From Cognatishimia activa (lineage in GTDB: Bacteria > Pseudomonadota > Alphaproteobacteria > Rhodobacterales > Rhodobacteraceae), in assembly GCF_026016445.1 (NCBI RefSeq), contig NZ_CP096147.1, forward strand, positions 1,586,501 to 1,650,500: a stretch of 64,000 bases of DNA. The letters run 5' to 3'. The notes under the pieces are model-generated. The model was not told where the DNA came from, searched no databases, and saw only the letters and a list, made by a program, of their open reading frames with translations. How positions within the stretch are numbered: position 1 is the stretch's first letter; each line of letters starts with the position of its first letter. Shown here one piece after another: positions 16,743-25,450 of the stretch. Position numbers and translations under genes: made by a program.

Positions 16743-17111
16743 GCACAGGGAGCCTATAAGCCGGATTCTGTCCAAGAGGTTGCCCTCTCTGGATGACCAT
16801 TCATCTAAAGCACCTGTTGCCAGATGCCCTCTAGCTGCCAACCCGGACCTGCTCGGGGCAAGACACCCCTGCCTTACGGCGCGCGATCCCTATTTGGCAT
16901 TGCTCCTGGTGGGGCTTGCCTTGCCGGTTCTGTTGCCAGTCCCGCGGTGGGCTCTTACTCCACCGTTTCACCATCACCCTGACAAGCAGGGCAGTCTCTT
17001 CTCTGTGGCGCTATCCCTTGGGTTTCCCCAGCCGGGCGTTACCCGGCACCATTGCCTTGTGGAGTCCGGACTTTCCTCGAGTTGCCCCGCGGCCATCCAG
17101 CCCCCTGTGCG
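16743..17111 (-). ncRNA. rnpB: RNase P RNA (type A)
   Basis: Catalytic RNA of ribonuclease P, which trims the 5' leader of tRNA precursors. On the minus strand the 5' GCACAGGG pairs with the 3' CCCTGTGC as helix P1. Conserved core sequences are present: GAGGAAAGTCCGGACTCC near the 5' end, GGGTGATGGTGAAACGGTG in the middle, and ACAGAATCCGGCTTATAGG at the 3' end. Length of about 369 bases is normal for type A. The start is supported by a well-placed promoter. Confidence 0.97.
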
Positions 17112-17117
17112 AGAGCG

Positions 17118-17146
17118 GTGATAGGGGGTAGGACAGGAGCCGTCAA
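17118..17146 (-). promoter_or_regulatory. Sigma-70 promoter of rnpB
   Basis: On the minus strand TTGACG (17141-17146) and TATCAC (17118-17123) are 17 bp apart, putting the transcription start at about 17111, exactly where helix P1 of the RNA begins. Confidence 0.82.
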
Positions 17147-17196
17147 CGGGGCGCGCAAGGAGCGGTCCTAATTTGAGTATTTATGCAAAGAAGAAA

Positions 17197-17886
17197 CTAA
17201 GGGGCTACACGCGCCACCAACCGGGCCATGATGCGGCGATCTTCAGCATCTTCTGGCCCTTTTGCCCAGGGGCGGAAGCGACTGCGGAAGGCTGCAAAAC
17301 AGGCTGCCAAGGGATCTTCGATGCCAGAAAGGCCGGCCAAAGGATAACCAAAGCGCGCAGCGTTTTCGGTCCAGTCTCCGGTGGCTTGTTCTGCGTCCGG
17401 CCAGACTGCTAAACCCTGAAGAGCGAGGCGTTTCCAGTCAAAGCGGGGGCCGGGATCGATTTTGCGATGGGGCGCAAGATCGGAATGCGCGATGACATTT
17501 TTTGGCAGGATTGACCAGCGTTGCATGATCTGCGGCAGGAGCCATTCCAGCGCGGCCATTTGCGGTTCCGCAAATCCATGCGTGCCAAGATTATCAAGTT
17601 CAATTCCGATGGAATGGGAATTCACATCCGTGATATCCCCCCACTGCCCTGCCCCAGCATGCCATGCGCGCATGTCTTCTTGAACGAGCTGGTCAATCCG
17701 TCCCTTTGACGAAATCAGATAGTGTGCAGAGACTTCGGTCTCCGGATTGCAGAGCGTTTTACAGGCAGCCTCAGCCGAGGCCATAGCCGTGTAGTGCAAC
17801 ACTATCAGAGATGGCGTCGCACCATCGCGACGCGGCCCGAAATTTGGGGATGGGGATTGACTCACGTGCGGCGCTTTGGGCGCCAT
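17197..17886 (-). CDS. N-acetylmuramoyl-L-alanine amidase (AmpD-like)
   Basis: Zn amidase of the amidase_2 family that cleaves the bond between N-acetylmuramic acid and L-alanine in cell-wall fragments. The 229 residues have no signal peptide, so action on cytosolic anhydro-muropeptides for recycling is likely. Zinc ligands sit in IVLHYTAM near residue 29, and in HSDLAPHRKIDPGPRFDW near residue 134, with SAHYLIS and GIELDNLG between, as in AmpD. A C-terminal helical tail of about 55 residues resembles the peptidoglycan-binding remnant of AmiD-like forms. The ATG shares its A with the preceding TGA (TGATG), so it is translationally coupled to the lipoprotein gene. Confidence 0.88.
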   Translation of the reverse strand: MAPKAPHVSQSPSPNFGPRRDGATPSLIVLHYTAMASAEAACKTLCNPETEVSAHYLISSKGRIDQLVQEDMRAWHAGAGQWGDITDVNSHSIGIELDNLGTHGFAEPQMAALEWLLPQIMQRWSILPKNVIAHSDLAPHRKIDPGPRFDWKRLALQGLAVWPDAEQATGDWTENAARFGYPLAGLSGIEDPLAACFAAFRSRFRPWAKGPEDAEDRRIMARLVARVAP

Positions 17887-18551
17887 CAGTTGCGGCCCAG
17901 ATTGCGGAATGGTGTCGGATCCCAGCTGCAGGCATAGCCATCGCCATCCGGGTCCAGACCGAGACGGTCTTTCTGAGGTCCACCACGTGCAAGGAAATCG
18001 ATCTGTGCCTGATCAGCACTTGGGTATTTCCGGCAGTTCTTATCAAACCGCGCAACAGCGTTCAGGCCAAAGCGTTGGTAGATCGGATTGCCCGGAGGGT
18101 TCGTGTGCTGCAGGGCAAACTCAACAATGTTTGGACCAGCGGCCGCTGTCCGTGTTGGCAGTTTTGTCGCCTCAACAACCTGATATTGATTGGCAATAGC
18201 TTCACGGCGTCTGGCATCGTCTTCGATGCTGCGACGGGAATCGACCGCGGTAAAGTCGTTCTCATCCGAGATACCGGCATTCTCAAGCTGAACAGGCGCC
18301 GGGTTGGACGGGCTGGCTTCGACAACCTGCCGCCCATCAGCGGTATGCGTGTTTACCGGACGGGTCGCATCCAATGTGTTCAAGGTTTCTTCTGAAACGG
18401 CCTGCGCCGGTGGGATCACCGGTTCAAAGCCACTGGGAGACGAGCGACGGAAATTATCATTGTCAAAGCCAATGCCAGCCCCGCTGTCAGGGACCGGCGG
18501 ATCACATGCCGCCAGTGCCAGAATTGCGCATCCGCTGAAAATCCACCGCAT
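17886..18551 (-). CDS. Lipoprotein with Excalibur-like C-terminus
   Basis: 221-residue lipoprotein of unknown role. The signal is ILALAACDPP with Cys16 as the lipidated residue; no Asp at +2 other than D17, which would favour inner-membrane retention by the E. coli rule, though that rule is uncertain here. A long Pro/Ser/Asn-rich linker (residues 20-150) leads to a C-terminal domain, FALQHTNPPGNPIYQRFG then RFDKNCRKYPSADQAQIDFL and LGLDPDGDGYACSWDP. The DPDGDGYAC turn with a paired Cys is the Excalibur-type calcium-binding signature. It is coupled to the AmpD-like amidase gene, so a wall-related role is a reasonable guess. Confidence 0.78.
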   Translation of the reverse strand: MRWIFSGCAILALAACDPPVPDSGAGIGFDNDNFRRSSPSGFEPVIPPAQAVSEETLNTLDATRPVNTHTADGRQVVEASPSNPAPVQLENAGISDENDFTAVDSRRSIEDDARRREAIANQYQVVEATKLPTRTAAAGPNIVEFALQHTNPPGNPIYQRFGLNAVARFDKNCRKYPSADQAQIDFLARGGPQKDRLGLDPDGDGYACSWDPTPFRNLGRN

Positions 18552-18600
18552 CGTCTTGCCTCTTAGCGTTTTACTGTGCCTTCTTGCTTTGGGCTGAGCT

Positions 18601-20088
18601 TTACCACCATTTACCCGGCTTGGCTACGAAACCCGCCGCAGACTCAAGCGCATAGGCAGTATTCAGCAGATCGCCTTCTTCCCATGGACGGCCAATTAGC
18701 TGCAGGCCCAATGGCAGACCTTGGCTGTCGGTACCAGTTGGCACAGCGATACCCGGTAAGCCCGCGAGGTTCACGGTCACGGTGAAAACGTCGTTCAGGT
18801 ACATTTTGACCGGATCAGCGTCGCTCATTTCGCCCAGGCCGAAGGCCGCAGAAGGGGTTGCAGGTGTCAGGATCGCGTCAACGCCTGTCGCGAAGACATC
18901 GTCGAAGTCTTTCTTGATCAGGGCACGCACGCGACGGGCACGGTTGTAATAGGCGTCATAGAAACCAGCGGACAGCACATAGGTGCCGATCATCACGCGG
19001 TTCTGAACTTCGTGGCCAAATCCCTGCGCGCGGGTCTTTTCGTACATCTCATTGATGCCATCACCCGCTTCCAGCGTCGCGCGGTGACCGTAACGAACAC
19101 CGTCGTAACGCGCGAGGTTCGAAGACGCCTCAGCCGGAGCAATCACATAATAGGCCGGCAGCGCGTATTTGGTGTGTGGCAGGGAAATATCAACGATCTC
19201 CGCACCTGCGGCTTTCAGCATGGCTGTGCCGTCTGCCCAGAGCTTTTCGATTTCATCCGGCATGCCGTCCATGCGGTATTCTTTTGGGATACCGATTTTC
19301 TTGCCTTTGATGTCGCCGGTCAGCATGGCTTCGAAATTTGGCACTGCAAGTTCTGCAGAGGTGCTGTCTTTCGGGTCGTGACCACACATGGCTTCCAGCA
19401 TAATCGCCGCGTCGCGCACGGATTTGGTCATTGGGCCCGCTTGATCCAGCGAGCTTGCGAAGGCCACAACCCCCCAGCGGGAGCAACGACCGTAGGTTGG
19501 TTTGATACCTGTGATGCCAGTGAAAGCTGCAGGCTGACGGATCGAACCACCAGTGTCAGTACCGGTCGCCGCCAAACACAGGTCTGCCGCAACGGCAGAA
19601 GCAGAACCACCAGAAGAACCACCCGGTGTCAGCTGCGCATCATCGTTGCCGCGACGCCATGGGTTCACAGCATTGCCGTAACAGGATGTTTCGTTGGAGC
19701 TGCCCATGGCGAATTCGTCCATGTTGAGCTTACCCAGCATGACGGAACCCGCATCAAAGAGGTTTTGGGTCACGGTGGATTCATACTCAGGCACGAAGCC
19801 TTCCAGAATACGGCTGGCGGCCTGGCTCGGAACACCTTTGGTGCAGAAGAGGTCTTTGATGCCAATCGGCAGGCCACACATCGCCGGCGCATCGCCTTCG
19901 GCAAGGCGTGCGTCAGCGGCTTTCGCCTGAGCCAGCGCAACTTCTGGTGTGTTGTGCACAAAGGCGTTCAGCGCGTCTGCGCCTTCGATCTCTTTCAGGC
20001 AGGCTTCGGTCAGCTCAACAGAGGTGACGTCCTTGGCACGCAGTTTGTCGCGTGCTTCGGCGAGCGTGAGTTTGTTCAGATCAGTCAT
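18601..20088 (-). CDS. gatA: Asp-tRNA(Asn)/Glu-tRNA(Gln) amidotransferase subunit A
   Basis: Glutaminase subunit of GatCAB, which converts Glu-tRNA(Gln) (and Asp-tRNA(Asn)) to the amide form in organisms without the matching synthetase. 495 residues, the normal length. The amidase signature is complete: [10 protein letters not shown] with the catalytic Lys near residue 77, and [19 protein letters not shown] then [15 protein letters not shown] with the cis-Ser and nucleophilic Ser around residues 153-178. It follows gatC with TAATG overlap. gatB is not adjacent. Confidence 0.97.
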   Translation of the reverse strand: MTDLNKLTLAEARDKLRAKDVTSVELTEACLKEIEGADALNAFVHNTPEVALAQAKAADARLAEGDAPAMCGLPIGIKDLFCTKGVPSQAASRILEGFVPEYESTVTQNLFDAGSVMLGKLNMDEFAMGSSNETSCYGNAVNPWRRGNDDAQLTPGGSSGGSASAVAADLCLAATGTDTGGSIRQPAAFTGITGIKPTYGRCSRWGVVAFASSLDQAGPMTKSVRDAAIMLEAMCGHDPKDSTSAELAVPNFEAMLTGDIKGKKIGIPKEYRMDGMPDEIEKLWADGTAMLKAAGAEIVDISLPHTKYALPAYYVIAPAEASSNLARYDGVRYGHRATLEAGDGINEMYEKTRAQGFGHEVQNRVMIGTYVLSAGFYDAYYNRARRVRALIKKDFDDVFATGVDAILTPATPSAAFGLGEMSDADPVKMYLNDVFTVTVNLAGLPGIAVPTGTDSQGLPLGLQLIGRPWEEGDLLNTAYALESAAGFVAKPGKWW

Positions 20089-20375
20089 TACTCAACCACC
20101 TTTGGAACCGCAAAAAAGCCTTCGCGCGCGTCTGGCGCGTTGGAAAGCGCTTTGTCCTGTTGATCGCCGTCGGTCACCTCGTCCACGCGGCGCTTCAGGC
20201 GCTGCGGGGTCACGGAAGTCATTGGCTCAACGCCTTCAACGTCGACCTCATTGAGTTGCTCAATAAAGCCAAGGATATTGTTGAATTCTTCGGCCAGCGC
20301 AGGCAGCGCGTCCTCTTCGACCTTGATGCGCGCAAGTTTGGCAACGCGCGCCGCGGTGTCCTTGTCAATCGACAT
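20088..20375 (-). CDS. gatC: Asp/Glu-tRNA amidotransferase subunit C
   Basis: Small scaffold subunit of GatCAB, 95 residues. The start at 20375 ([18 protein letters not shown]) has GGAG 7 bases upstream; an in-frame TTG two codons earlier was rejected. The body shows the standard [21 protein letters not shown] and ends [14 protein letters not shown]. The stop overlaps the gatA ATG, so the subunits are translationally coupled for stoichiometry. Confidence 0.96.
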   Translation of the reverse strand: MSIDKDTAARVAKLARIKVEEDALPALAEEFNNILGFIEQLNEVDVEGVEPMTSVTPQRLKRRVDEVTDGDQQDKALSNAPDAREGFFAVPKVVE

Positions 20376-20408
20376 CGGCAAACTCCAAATGAAACTTGAG
20401 GAAAGCGT

Positions 20409-21065
20409 TTAGCCAAGCTTTGTAGGGCGTGCAAGCATGTGTCGGCGATAGACCTCAATCATCCAGCCCAAAGCGATGCCATTCAGGATGTGCCATAGGA
20501 AATGGGTACCAAAAGGCAGCACATTGCACAGGGGTTCATCAATGGAACGGAAAAAGAGCGACAGGCAGACAATCGACGCGCCAATCGCTAGACCCTTGGC
20601 AGTTTCTGGCGCTCTGTTTCGCAGACCAAATGCATAGGTAAAGATCAGGAGTGGTACAGGTCCGTAAGCAGACGAGCTTTCAAAGCCGGGAATTTGCGCA
20701 AAGAGCGGTGAGAGCAGCGCCGCATAGGGGAAGAAAAGGACCACCGCAAAGCCCGCGATCCAAGCTCTTTGGTTCCAGAAATCGCGGGTCGCAGCGAAAA
20801 TATAAACGAGGATGTAGAGGATGATGGGCAAAACATCCGCAATACCGGCCCAGGTTTGCGCAAAAGTGTGGAATAGGAAGCTGCCAACACCGATGGCGAA
20901 CAGCACGATACACAGGAGTTTTGCGAGAAACAGCCCTTCGCTCCTCCGCCACATGTAGATGGCCGCGATCAGAAAGGCCGCGTTTGTGATGGCATTGATC
21001 GGTTCCGACCAGAACGAGGGATCCAGACGTTCGCAATAACCATCAACGTGTTGATGCAGATCCAT
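20409..21065 (-). CDS. Ceramidase-like CREST-superfamily membrane hydrolase
   Basis: Seven-helix membrane protein of the alkaline ceramidase (Pfam ceramidase) family, 218 residues. CREST-superfamily metal-site motifs are in order: FWSEPINAITNAAF near residue 20, GSFLFHTFAQTWAGIADVLP near residue 62 (Ser, His, Asp), and GTHFLWHILNG near residue 190 (paired His). Bacterial members are poorly characterised; hydrolysis of an amide-linked lipid such as an ornithine or ceramide lipid is inferred. It lies 34 bases upstream of gatC on the same strand, so it may lead that transcript. Confidence 0.85.
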   Translation of the reverse strand: MDLHQHVDGYCERLDPSFWSEPINAITNAAFLIAAIYMWRRSEGLFLAKLLCIVLFAIGVGSFLFHTFAQTWAGIADVLPIILYILVYIFAATRDFWNQRAWIAGFAVVLFFPYAALLSPLFAQIPGFESSSAYGPVPLLIFTYAFGLRNRAPETAKGLAIGASIVCLSLFFRSIDEPLCNVLPFGTHFLWHILNGIALGWMIEVYRRHMLARPTKLG

Positions 21066-21121
21066 GGGCTTCTCCGACTCACTGAATTTGCTAAGCTTCT
21101 ACCAAAGTTAGGGAGGCTTAC

Positions 21122-21814
21122 ATGAAAATAACCTGGTTAGGACACGGCTCGTTCAAAATTGAGATCGCGGATCAGGTCTTGCTGCTGGATCCCTGGCTGA
21201 CGGGCAACCCGATGCTGAGCGAAGATCAACATGATGCAGCGCTTGAAGGCGCAACCCATATCCTGCTGACCCACGCGCACTTTGATCACGTTGCTGATGT
21301 GCTGGATATTGCCCGCAAGCATGCGATCCCGATTGTCGGCCAATATGATCTGATGTCTTACTGGGAGGAGCATGAACATCTGGCGACGGTTGGTTTCAAC
21401 AAAGGTGGCACGGTTCAACTAGGGGATGTCGCTATCACAATGGTGCACGCAACCCATTCGTCCACTTTCGCAACACCAGAGGGTCCCAAAGCAGCGGGCA
21501 GCGAATGCGGCTTCATGATCGCGGGTGAAGGTCACGTGATTTATGCGACTGGCGACACGGATGTGATGGCGGACATGGCCATTTTCGGAGAGCTGCACGA
21601 GCCCGACATTGGCCTCCTCTGCGCAGGCGGTCATTTCACGATGGATATGAAACGCGCAGCCTTCGCGGCGGAAACCTTCTTTGATTTCAGCACCGTGATC
21701 CCCTGCCACTACCGGACATTTCCGATTCTGGAGCAATCTGCACAGGTGCTGATTGATGCGCTGCCGGATGTGGATGTGATTGAACCAGAGGTGATGCAAC
21801 CGATCGAGCTTTAG
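21122..21814 (+). CDS. UPF0173-family metal-dependent hydrolase
   Basis: Metallo-beta-lactamase-fold protein of 230 residues. The metal motif THAHFDHVADV (HxHxDH) is near residue 57, preceded by MKITWLGHGSFKIE and LLLDPWLTGNP, and followed by HATHSSTFA, YATGDTDVMADM and a C-terminal PCHYRTFPIL. This matches the UPF0173/YtkL group, cytosolic enzymes with no established substrate. Its start has GGAGG 7 bases upstream. It converges with tadA, with only four bases between the stops. Confidence 0.9.
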   Translation: MKITWLGHGSFKIEIADQVLLLDPWLTGNPMLSEDQHDAALEGATHILLTHAHFDHVADVLDIARKHAIPIVGQYDLMSYWEEHEHLATVGFNKGGTVQLGDVAITMVHATHSSTFATPEGPKAAGSECGFMIAGEGHVIYATGDTDVMADMAIFGELHEPDIGLLCAGGHFTMDMKRAAFAAETFFDFSTVIPCHYRTFPILEQSAQVLIDALPDVDVIEPEVMQPIEL

Positions 21815-21818
21815 GAGC

Positions 21819-22271
21819 TCAGGGGCGTTTTTGACGGAAGAAATCTCTTAGGATGTGCTCGCAGGGCTCCGCCGAAATGCCGTCATAAACCTCTGGCGTG
21901 TGGTGGCTCTGCGGATGGTCAAACACCCGCGGCCCCTGGGCGACACCGCCTGATTTCGGGTCAGATGCTCCGTAGTACAATCGCGCGATGCGGGTTTGGG
22001 AAATCGCCGATGCGCACATTGGGCATGGCTCCAGCGTCACGTAGAGATCACAGCCGGGCAGACGTTCGGAGTTGAGTTTCTGGCAGGCCGCACGGATGGC
22101 AAGAATTTCAGCGTGCGCGGTAGGATCGTTCAACTCGCGGGTGCGATTGCCCGCCTGTGCCAGCACCTTGCCATCCGGACCAATCACGACCGCCCCCACG
22201 GGCACCTCTCCCCGCTGGGCCGCTGCCTGCGCTTCTTCAAGCGCCAGATCCATGTGGCTGTTGAATGTCAT
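21819..22271 (-). CDS. tadA: tRNA-specific adenosine deaminase
   Basis: Converts A34 to inosine in the anticodon of tRNA-Arg(ACG). 150 residues with the zinc deaminase signature: HAEILAIRAA (catalytic Glu, residues about 53-62) and PCPMCASAI (zinc cysteines, about 82-90), plus RIARLYYGASDPKSGG. A second ATG six codons in is possible. It is divergent from rluB with 62 bases between. Confidence 0.95.
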   Translation of the reverse strand: MTFNSHMDLALEEAQAAAQRGEVPVGAVVIGPDGKVLAQAGNRTRELNDPTAHAEILAIRAACQKLNSERLPGCDLYVTLEPCPMCASAISQTRIARLYYGASDPKSGGVAQGPRVFDHPQSHHTPEVYDGISAEPCEHILRDFFRQKRP

Positions 22272-22333
22272 GATTTTCAGATGCCTGATGATTGGCTCTT
22301 TCGCAATGGGGCTTTCGCATATAGGAAACCCAA

Positions 22334-23305
22334 ATGACCAAAGATCGCTCCGATAAAACCCCCGCCAAAACGCCAGCGGGCGACCGTATTGCCAAAGTTC
22401 TCTCTCGCGCAGGCGTGGCCTCGCGCCGTGATGCGGAGCGTATGATTGAGGCTGGTCGGGTATCGGTGAACGGCAAGGTGCTGACCTCCCCTGCCCTCAA
22501 CGTAACGGGTCGGGATCGCATCGAGGTGGATGGCAAATTGATTGCCGAAAAAGAGCCGGAACGCATTTGGCTTTATCATAAACCCGTGGGCCGCGTGACG
22601 ACCCACAAAGACGAAAAAGATCGCGAGACGATCTTTGATGACCTGCCAGAGGACATGCCAAAGCATGTGCTGACTGTCGGACGTTTGGATCTAAATTCTG
22701 AAGGTCTGCTGCTGTTGACCAACGATGGCGAGGTCAAACGCACGCTCGAGCTGCCATCGACCGGTTGGGTGCGTAAATATCGCGTGCGGGTAAATGGCCG
22801 CCCAACGGAAGAGACATTCACCCCTTTACGTCGCGGTGTGACCGTAGATGGGGAGCGATTTGCCCCCATGACAATCAGCTTGGATCGTCAACAAGGCGCT
22901 AACGCCTGGGTGACGGTTTCATTGAAAGAAGGCAAAAACCGCGAAATCCGTCGCGCGATGGCAGACATCGGCCTGACCGTGAATAGACTGATCCGCGTAT
23001 CTTATGGTCCTTTCCAATTGGGCGATCTGAAAGCCGGCGAAGTGGATGAAGTGCGCCGTCGCGTGGTGCGCGACCAATTGGGACTGGATGGAGCGATTGC
23101 GCCCGAAGAGCGCCGCAAGCCCCAGCGTCGTCGTAAGCCCGGAGCGGGTAAACCGGTTGCAGGCAAGCCGAACCATGGTGATCGTGGGTTCTCTGCAAGC
23201 AAACCGTCGGGACAAAAACCAGGCGGAAAACCGGGTGCAAAGCCAAGTGGCAATCGCGCCAGGACCTCATCTAAAGCCCCCCGCAAGTTCACGCCAAAGC
23301 GCTAG
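22334..23305 (+). CDS. rluB: 23S rRNA pseudouridine synthase of the RluB/RsuA family
   Basis: Isomerises a uridine in rRNA (U2605 in E. coli 23S). 323 residues: an S4 RNA-binding domain at about residues 15-62 (KVLSRAGVASRRDAERMIE), then the catalytic domain with GRLDLNSEGLLLLTNDGE near residue 115 (catalytic Asp) and KEGKNREIRRAMADIG. From about residue 255 a strongly basic low-complexity tail runs to the end, with repeated KPGxK and GKP units, a length that exceeds the core enzyme by about 70 residues. RluB versus RluE/F assignment is by overall similarity. Confidence 0.9.
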   Translation: MTKDRSDKTPAKTPAGDRIAKVLSRAGVASRRDAERMIEAGRVSVNGKVLTSPALNVTGRDRIEVDGKLIAEKEPERIWLYHKPVGRVTTHKDEKDRETIFDDLPEDMPKHVLTVGRLDLNSEGLLLLTNDGEVKRTLELPSTGWVRKYRVRVNGRPTEETFTPLRRGVTVDGERFAPMTISLDRQQGANAWVTVSLKEGKNREIRRAMADIGLTVNRLIRVSYGPFQLGDLKAGEVDEVRRRVVRDQLGLDGAIAPEERRKPQRRRKPGAGKPVAGKPNHGDRGFSASKPSGQKPGGKPGAKPSGNRARTSSKAPRKFTPKR

Positions 23306-23505
23306 TCCAATCTTATGAGCGACCGCCTTGACGGGCTGTGTTGATCCAGTAGTCGCATATGGAAAACTAAAGTATTTTGCCTCTCACGCCTTTTGACCCT
23401 CAGGTCTTGAGGCGCGTGCCAGAATTTTCCCCAGCATCAACGCTTTGCGGCCTGCCTGTCCTACGTTATGCCTTGGCCAAATGCGCGAATAGGACGAGGC
23501 AAATC

Positions 23506-24324
23506 ATGGCTGAACTGTTAACTTTTGAAAATCTGGGCAATCTCTTGATGCTCTGCTTCCTGCAGGCGGTGCTGGGGTTTGATAACCTGCTATATATCTC
23601 CATTGAAAGCCAACGCGCGCCGGTTGCGCATCAGCGCGCGGTACGCTTCTGGGGTATCATCATTGCGGTGGCATTGCGGGTTGTGCTGCTCTTCACGATG
23701 ATCCGTTTGATCGACTCTCTGTCCGAACCCTTCTGGGTCTTCAATAGCCCCGGCCTGATCGAAGGTGGCATCAACTTTGCGACTTGTGTCTTCATTCTGG
23801 GTGGTATTTTCATCATTTACACGGCTGTGAAAGAAATCAGCCACATGCTGACTGTCCAGCATCTTGATGCGGATGTGCATCACAAATCCGGTAAATCGGC
23901 TGTGAAAGTTGTGGCATTGATTGTCATGATGAACCTGATTTTCTCTTTTGATTCCGTGCTTTCTGCGCTAGCGATCACTGATGTCTTCCCAGTTCTGGCC
24001 ATTGCGATCCTCTTGTCTGGCGTCGCCATGCTGGTTTTGGCCGATGGCGTCACGAAATTCCTTGAAAAGAACCGCATGTATGAGGTTCTGGGCCTATTCA
24101 TTCTGTTGATCGTGGGTGTGGTCCTTTTGGGCGAAGCCGGTGTGGCGGCCTCCCATGCAATGCATGACGATGCGCTGGCGCTGAAGTTCTTTGGCTACGC
24201 TCTCGAACCGATGTCCAAGACCACCTTCTACTTCTCAGTTGTGGTTCTCTTCATGGTCGAGATCATCCAGTCAGGCTATGCACGCAAGCTCAATATGGAA
24301 CGTGTAGCAGAGACGCGTCACTAA
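23506..24324 (+). CDS. TerC-family membrane protein
   Basis: Integral membrane protein of the TerC family, named from tellurite-resistance loci; several relatives (Alx, MeeY/MeeF types) export Mn2+ to the periplasm, some onto exoenzymes. 272 residues with seven to eight helices. The acidic metal motifs are present: QAVLGFDNLLYISI near residue 20 and NLIFSFDSVLSALAI near residue 148, with FDxxL in each half, as expected for the TerC repeat. ATG 23506 was chosen for the AGGACGAGG upstream; the open frame extends to 23377 without a good ribosome site. The 200-base leader holds an imperfect hairpin at 23382-23418, and the known Mn2+ riboswitch (yybP-ykoY) pattern was not recognised. It precedes the XpaC/TelA genes. 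Confidence 0.9.
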   Translation: MAELLTFENLGNLLMLCFLQAVLGFDNLLYISIESQRAPVAHQRAVRFWGIIIAVALRVVLLFTMIRLIDSLSEPFWVFNSPGLIEGGINFATCVFILGGIFIIYTAVKEISHMLTVQHLDADVHHKSGKSAVKVVALIVMMNLIFSFDSVLSALAITDVFPVLAIAILLSGVAMLVLADGVTKFLEKNRMYEVLGLFILLIVGVVLLGEAGVAASHAMHDDALALKFFGYALEPMSKTTFYFSVVVLFMVEIIQSGYARKLNMERVAETRH

Positions 24325-24387
24325 CAGGCTGCGAGTGCAAATGATTGCGGCGGCAAGGCACCGCCGTGATCCCTATTTCAATTTCTT

Positions 24388-24446
24388 CCCCCTAGTAACG
24401 AAAGCCGAAACTTCCTAAGTTTCTGGCAGGGTTACTGGGGGTTTTT
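24388..24446 (+). promoter_or_regulatory. Nested hairpin and T run between terC and the mini-protein gene
   Basis: The outer arms CCCCCTAGTAAC (24388-24399) and GTTACTGGGGG (24431-24441) pair perfectly apart from one bulged base. Inside them GAAACTT-CCT-AAGTTTC (24407-24423) makes a perfect 7-bp hairpin. TTTTT follows directly (24442-24446), then the mini-protein ATG at 24452. The structure can be an intrinsic terminator or attenuator of terC read-through. Equally, the GGGGG that is the only purine-rich ribosome site for the mini-protein is buried in the stem, allowing translational control. Confidence 0.65.
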
Positions 24447-24451
24447 CATTT

Positions 24452-24538
24452 ATGTCCCAAACGGGTTTGCAAAAACTGGCGTTTGTTCTGCTTGTCATAT
24501 TGATGTTCTATGTCTCCATCGCAGGAGCAGGTTCATAA
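24452..24538 (+). CDS. 28-residue single-helix membrane mini-protein
   Basis: Short open frame, ATG 24452 to TAA 24538, whose product starts MSQTGLQK and then has one hydrophobic helix, LAFVLLVILMFYVSIAG, ending AGS. The last A of the stop is the first base of the xpaC ATG (TAATG), the signature of translational coupling, and the frame has the GGGGG of the preceding hairpin 10 bases upstream. It is too short for most gene finders. I know no family for it. Likely a small inner-membrane partner or leader peptide for the XpaC-TelA operon; if it is only a leader, its role is to gate translation of xpaC. Expression is inferred. Confidence 0.6.
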   Translation: MSQTGLQKLAFVLLVILMFYVSIAGAGS

Positions 24539-25425
24539 TGGCAAAGCGATACGGCGGAAAATTCAGCCCGGATGGGGCATCAAGCGAGCACGACACTCAA
24601 AAGCCCGGCCCGTTCCTGAATGCAAAACGCAGCAAAGCGGGTGGGCGCACAAATATGCTCTTCATTGCGCCCTTGCCTCTGATCTGGAAGGCCTTCACCT
24701 CTGAGCCGATTGTTATGGCTCAGTACCTGATGGCGCTTGGGTTGTTGCTCTTCGCGGCTTGGATGACCCGCGAAGGCGTGATTGCACAAGAAGCCTACGA
24801 TGCCCGCAAGGTCGCGCGTCGTCCGGCTCTACCTCGCAAGATGGTGGGGTCTTTGCTGACTGGCGCAGGCCTGGCGATGGCCGGGATCGCTGGCTTTGGC
24901 CCAGTTGATGCGATAATTTTCGGCGTCTTGGGGACCGTTATTCATAGCTTCGCCTTCGGTTTTGATCCTTTGAAAGACAAAGGTGCAGAGGGTATCGACC
25001 AATTTCAAACTGACCGCGTGGCGCGCGCTGTGGAAGAAGCAGAGAGCCATCTTGCCTCAATGTCAGATGCAATCCTGCGCTCTGGCGATCGTCAGATGGA
25101 GCGCCGCGTCGATCAATTTCAGAAAACTGCACGCGATCTCTTTCGCTCGATCGAAGATGACCCGCGTGATCTGACCTCAGCGCGCAAATATCTGAGCGTC
25201 TATCTGAGGGGTGCGCGTGACGCGACAATCAAGTTCGCGGATGTCTGTAGCCGCAACCAAAGCGCGGATGCACGCGCAGGCTACGCCGCCCTGCTCGATG
25301 ATCTGGAGCAGAACTTTGCGGCCCGCACGCAGAAGCTTTTGGAAAACGATCACTCTGATCTCACCATCGAAATCGACGTGCTGCGCGAACGCCTGCAGCG
25401 CGAAGGCATCCGAAACGATGCATAA
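24538..25425 (+). CDS. XpaC-family membrane protein
   Basis: 295 residues. An N-terminal positively charged segment (about 1-40) with unusual KRYGGKFSPDG leads to hydrophobic helices at about 55-75 and 98-135 (LLTGAGLAMAGIAGFGPVDA), then a long soluble helical domain with DRVARAVEEAESHLASM, DQFQKTARDLFRSIEDDP and a C-terminal DLTIEIDVLRERLQREG coiled coil. This is the XpaC (5-bromo-4-chloroindolyl phosphate hydrolysis) family, whose enzymatic label comes from an old phenotype and is doubtful. In Bacillus, xpaC is next to a TelA homologue (yaaN), as here. Translationally coupled to the mini-protein. Confidence 0.85.
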   Translation: MAKRYGGKFSPDGASSEHDTQKPGPFLNAKRSKAGGRTNMLFIAPLPLIWKAFTSEPIVMAQYLMALGLLLFAAWMTREGVIAQEAYDARKVARRPALPRKMVGSLLTGAGLAMAGIAGFGPVDAIIFGVLGTVIHSFAFGFDPLKDKGAEGIDQFQTDRVARAVEEAESHLASMSDAILRSGDRQMERRVDQFQKTARDLFRSIEDDPRDLTSARKYLSVYLRGARDATIKFADVCSRNQSADARAGYAALLDDLEQNFAARTQKLLENDHSDLTIEIDVLRERLQREGIRNDA

Positions 25426-25450
25426 AACTCTATCCAACGAGGGGAATTAA

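Noticed and set aside
19012..20163. 383-codon open frame on the plus strand across gatA/gatC
   Set aside because: It lies wholly antisense to two strongly conserved genes, shows no family resemblance and has low-complexity Arg/His-rich composition typical of reverse frames.
23306..23505. Possible Mn2+ riboswitch (yybP-ykoY) ahead of terC
   Set aside because: There is one imperfect hairpin at 23382-23418, but the conserved paired loops of that riboswitch could not be found. A covariance-model search would decide.
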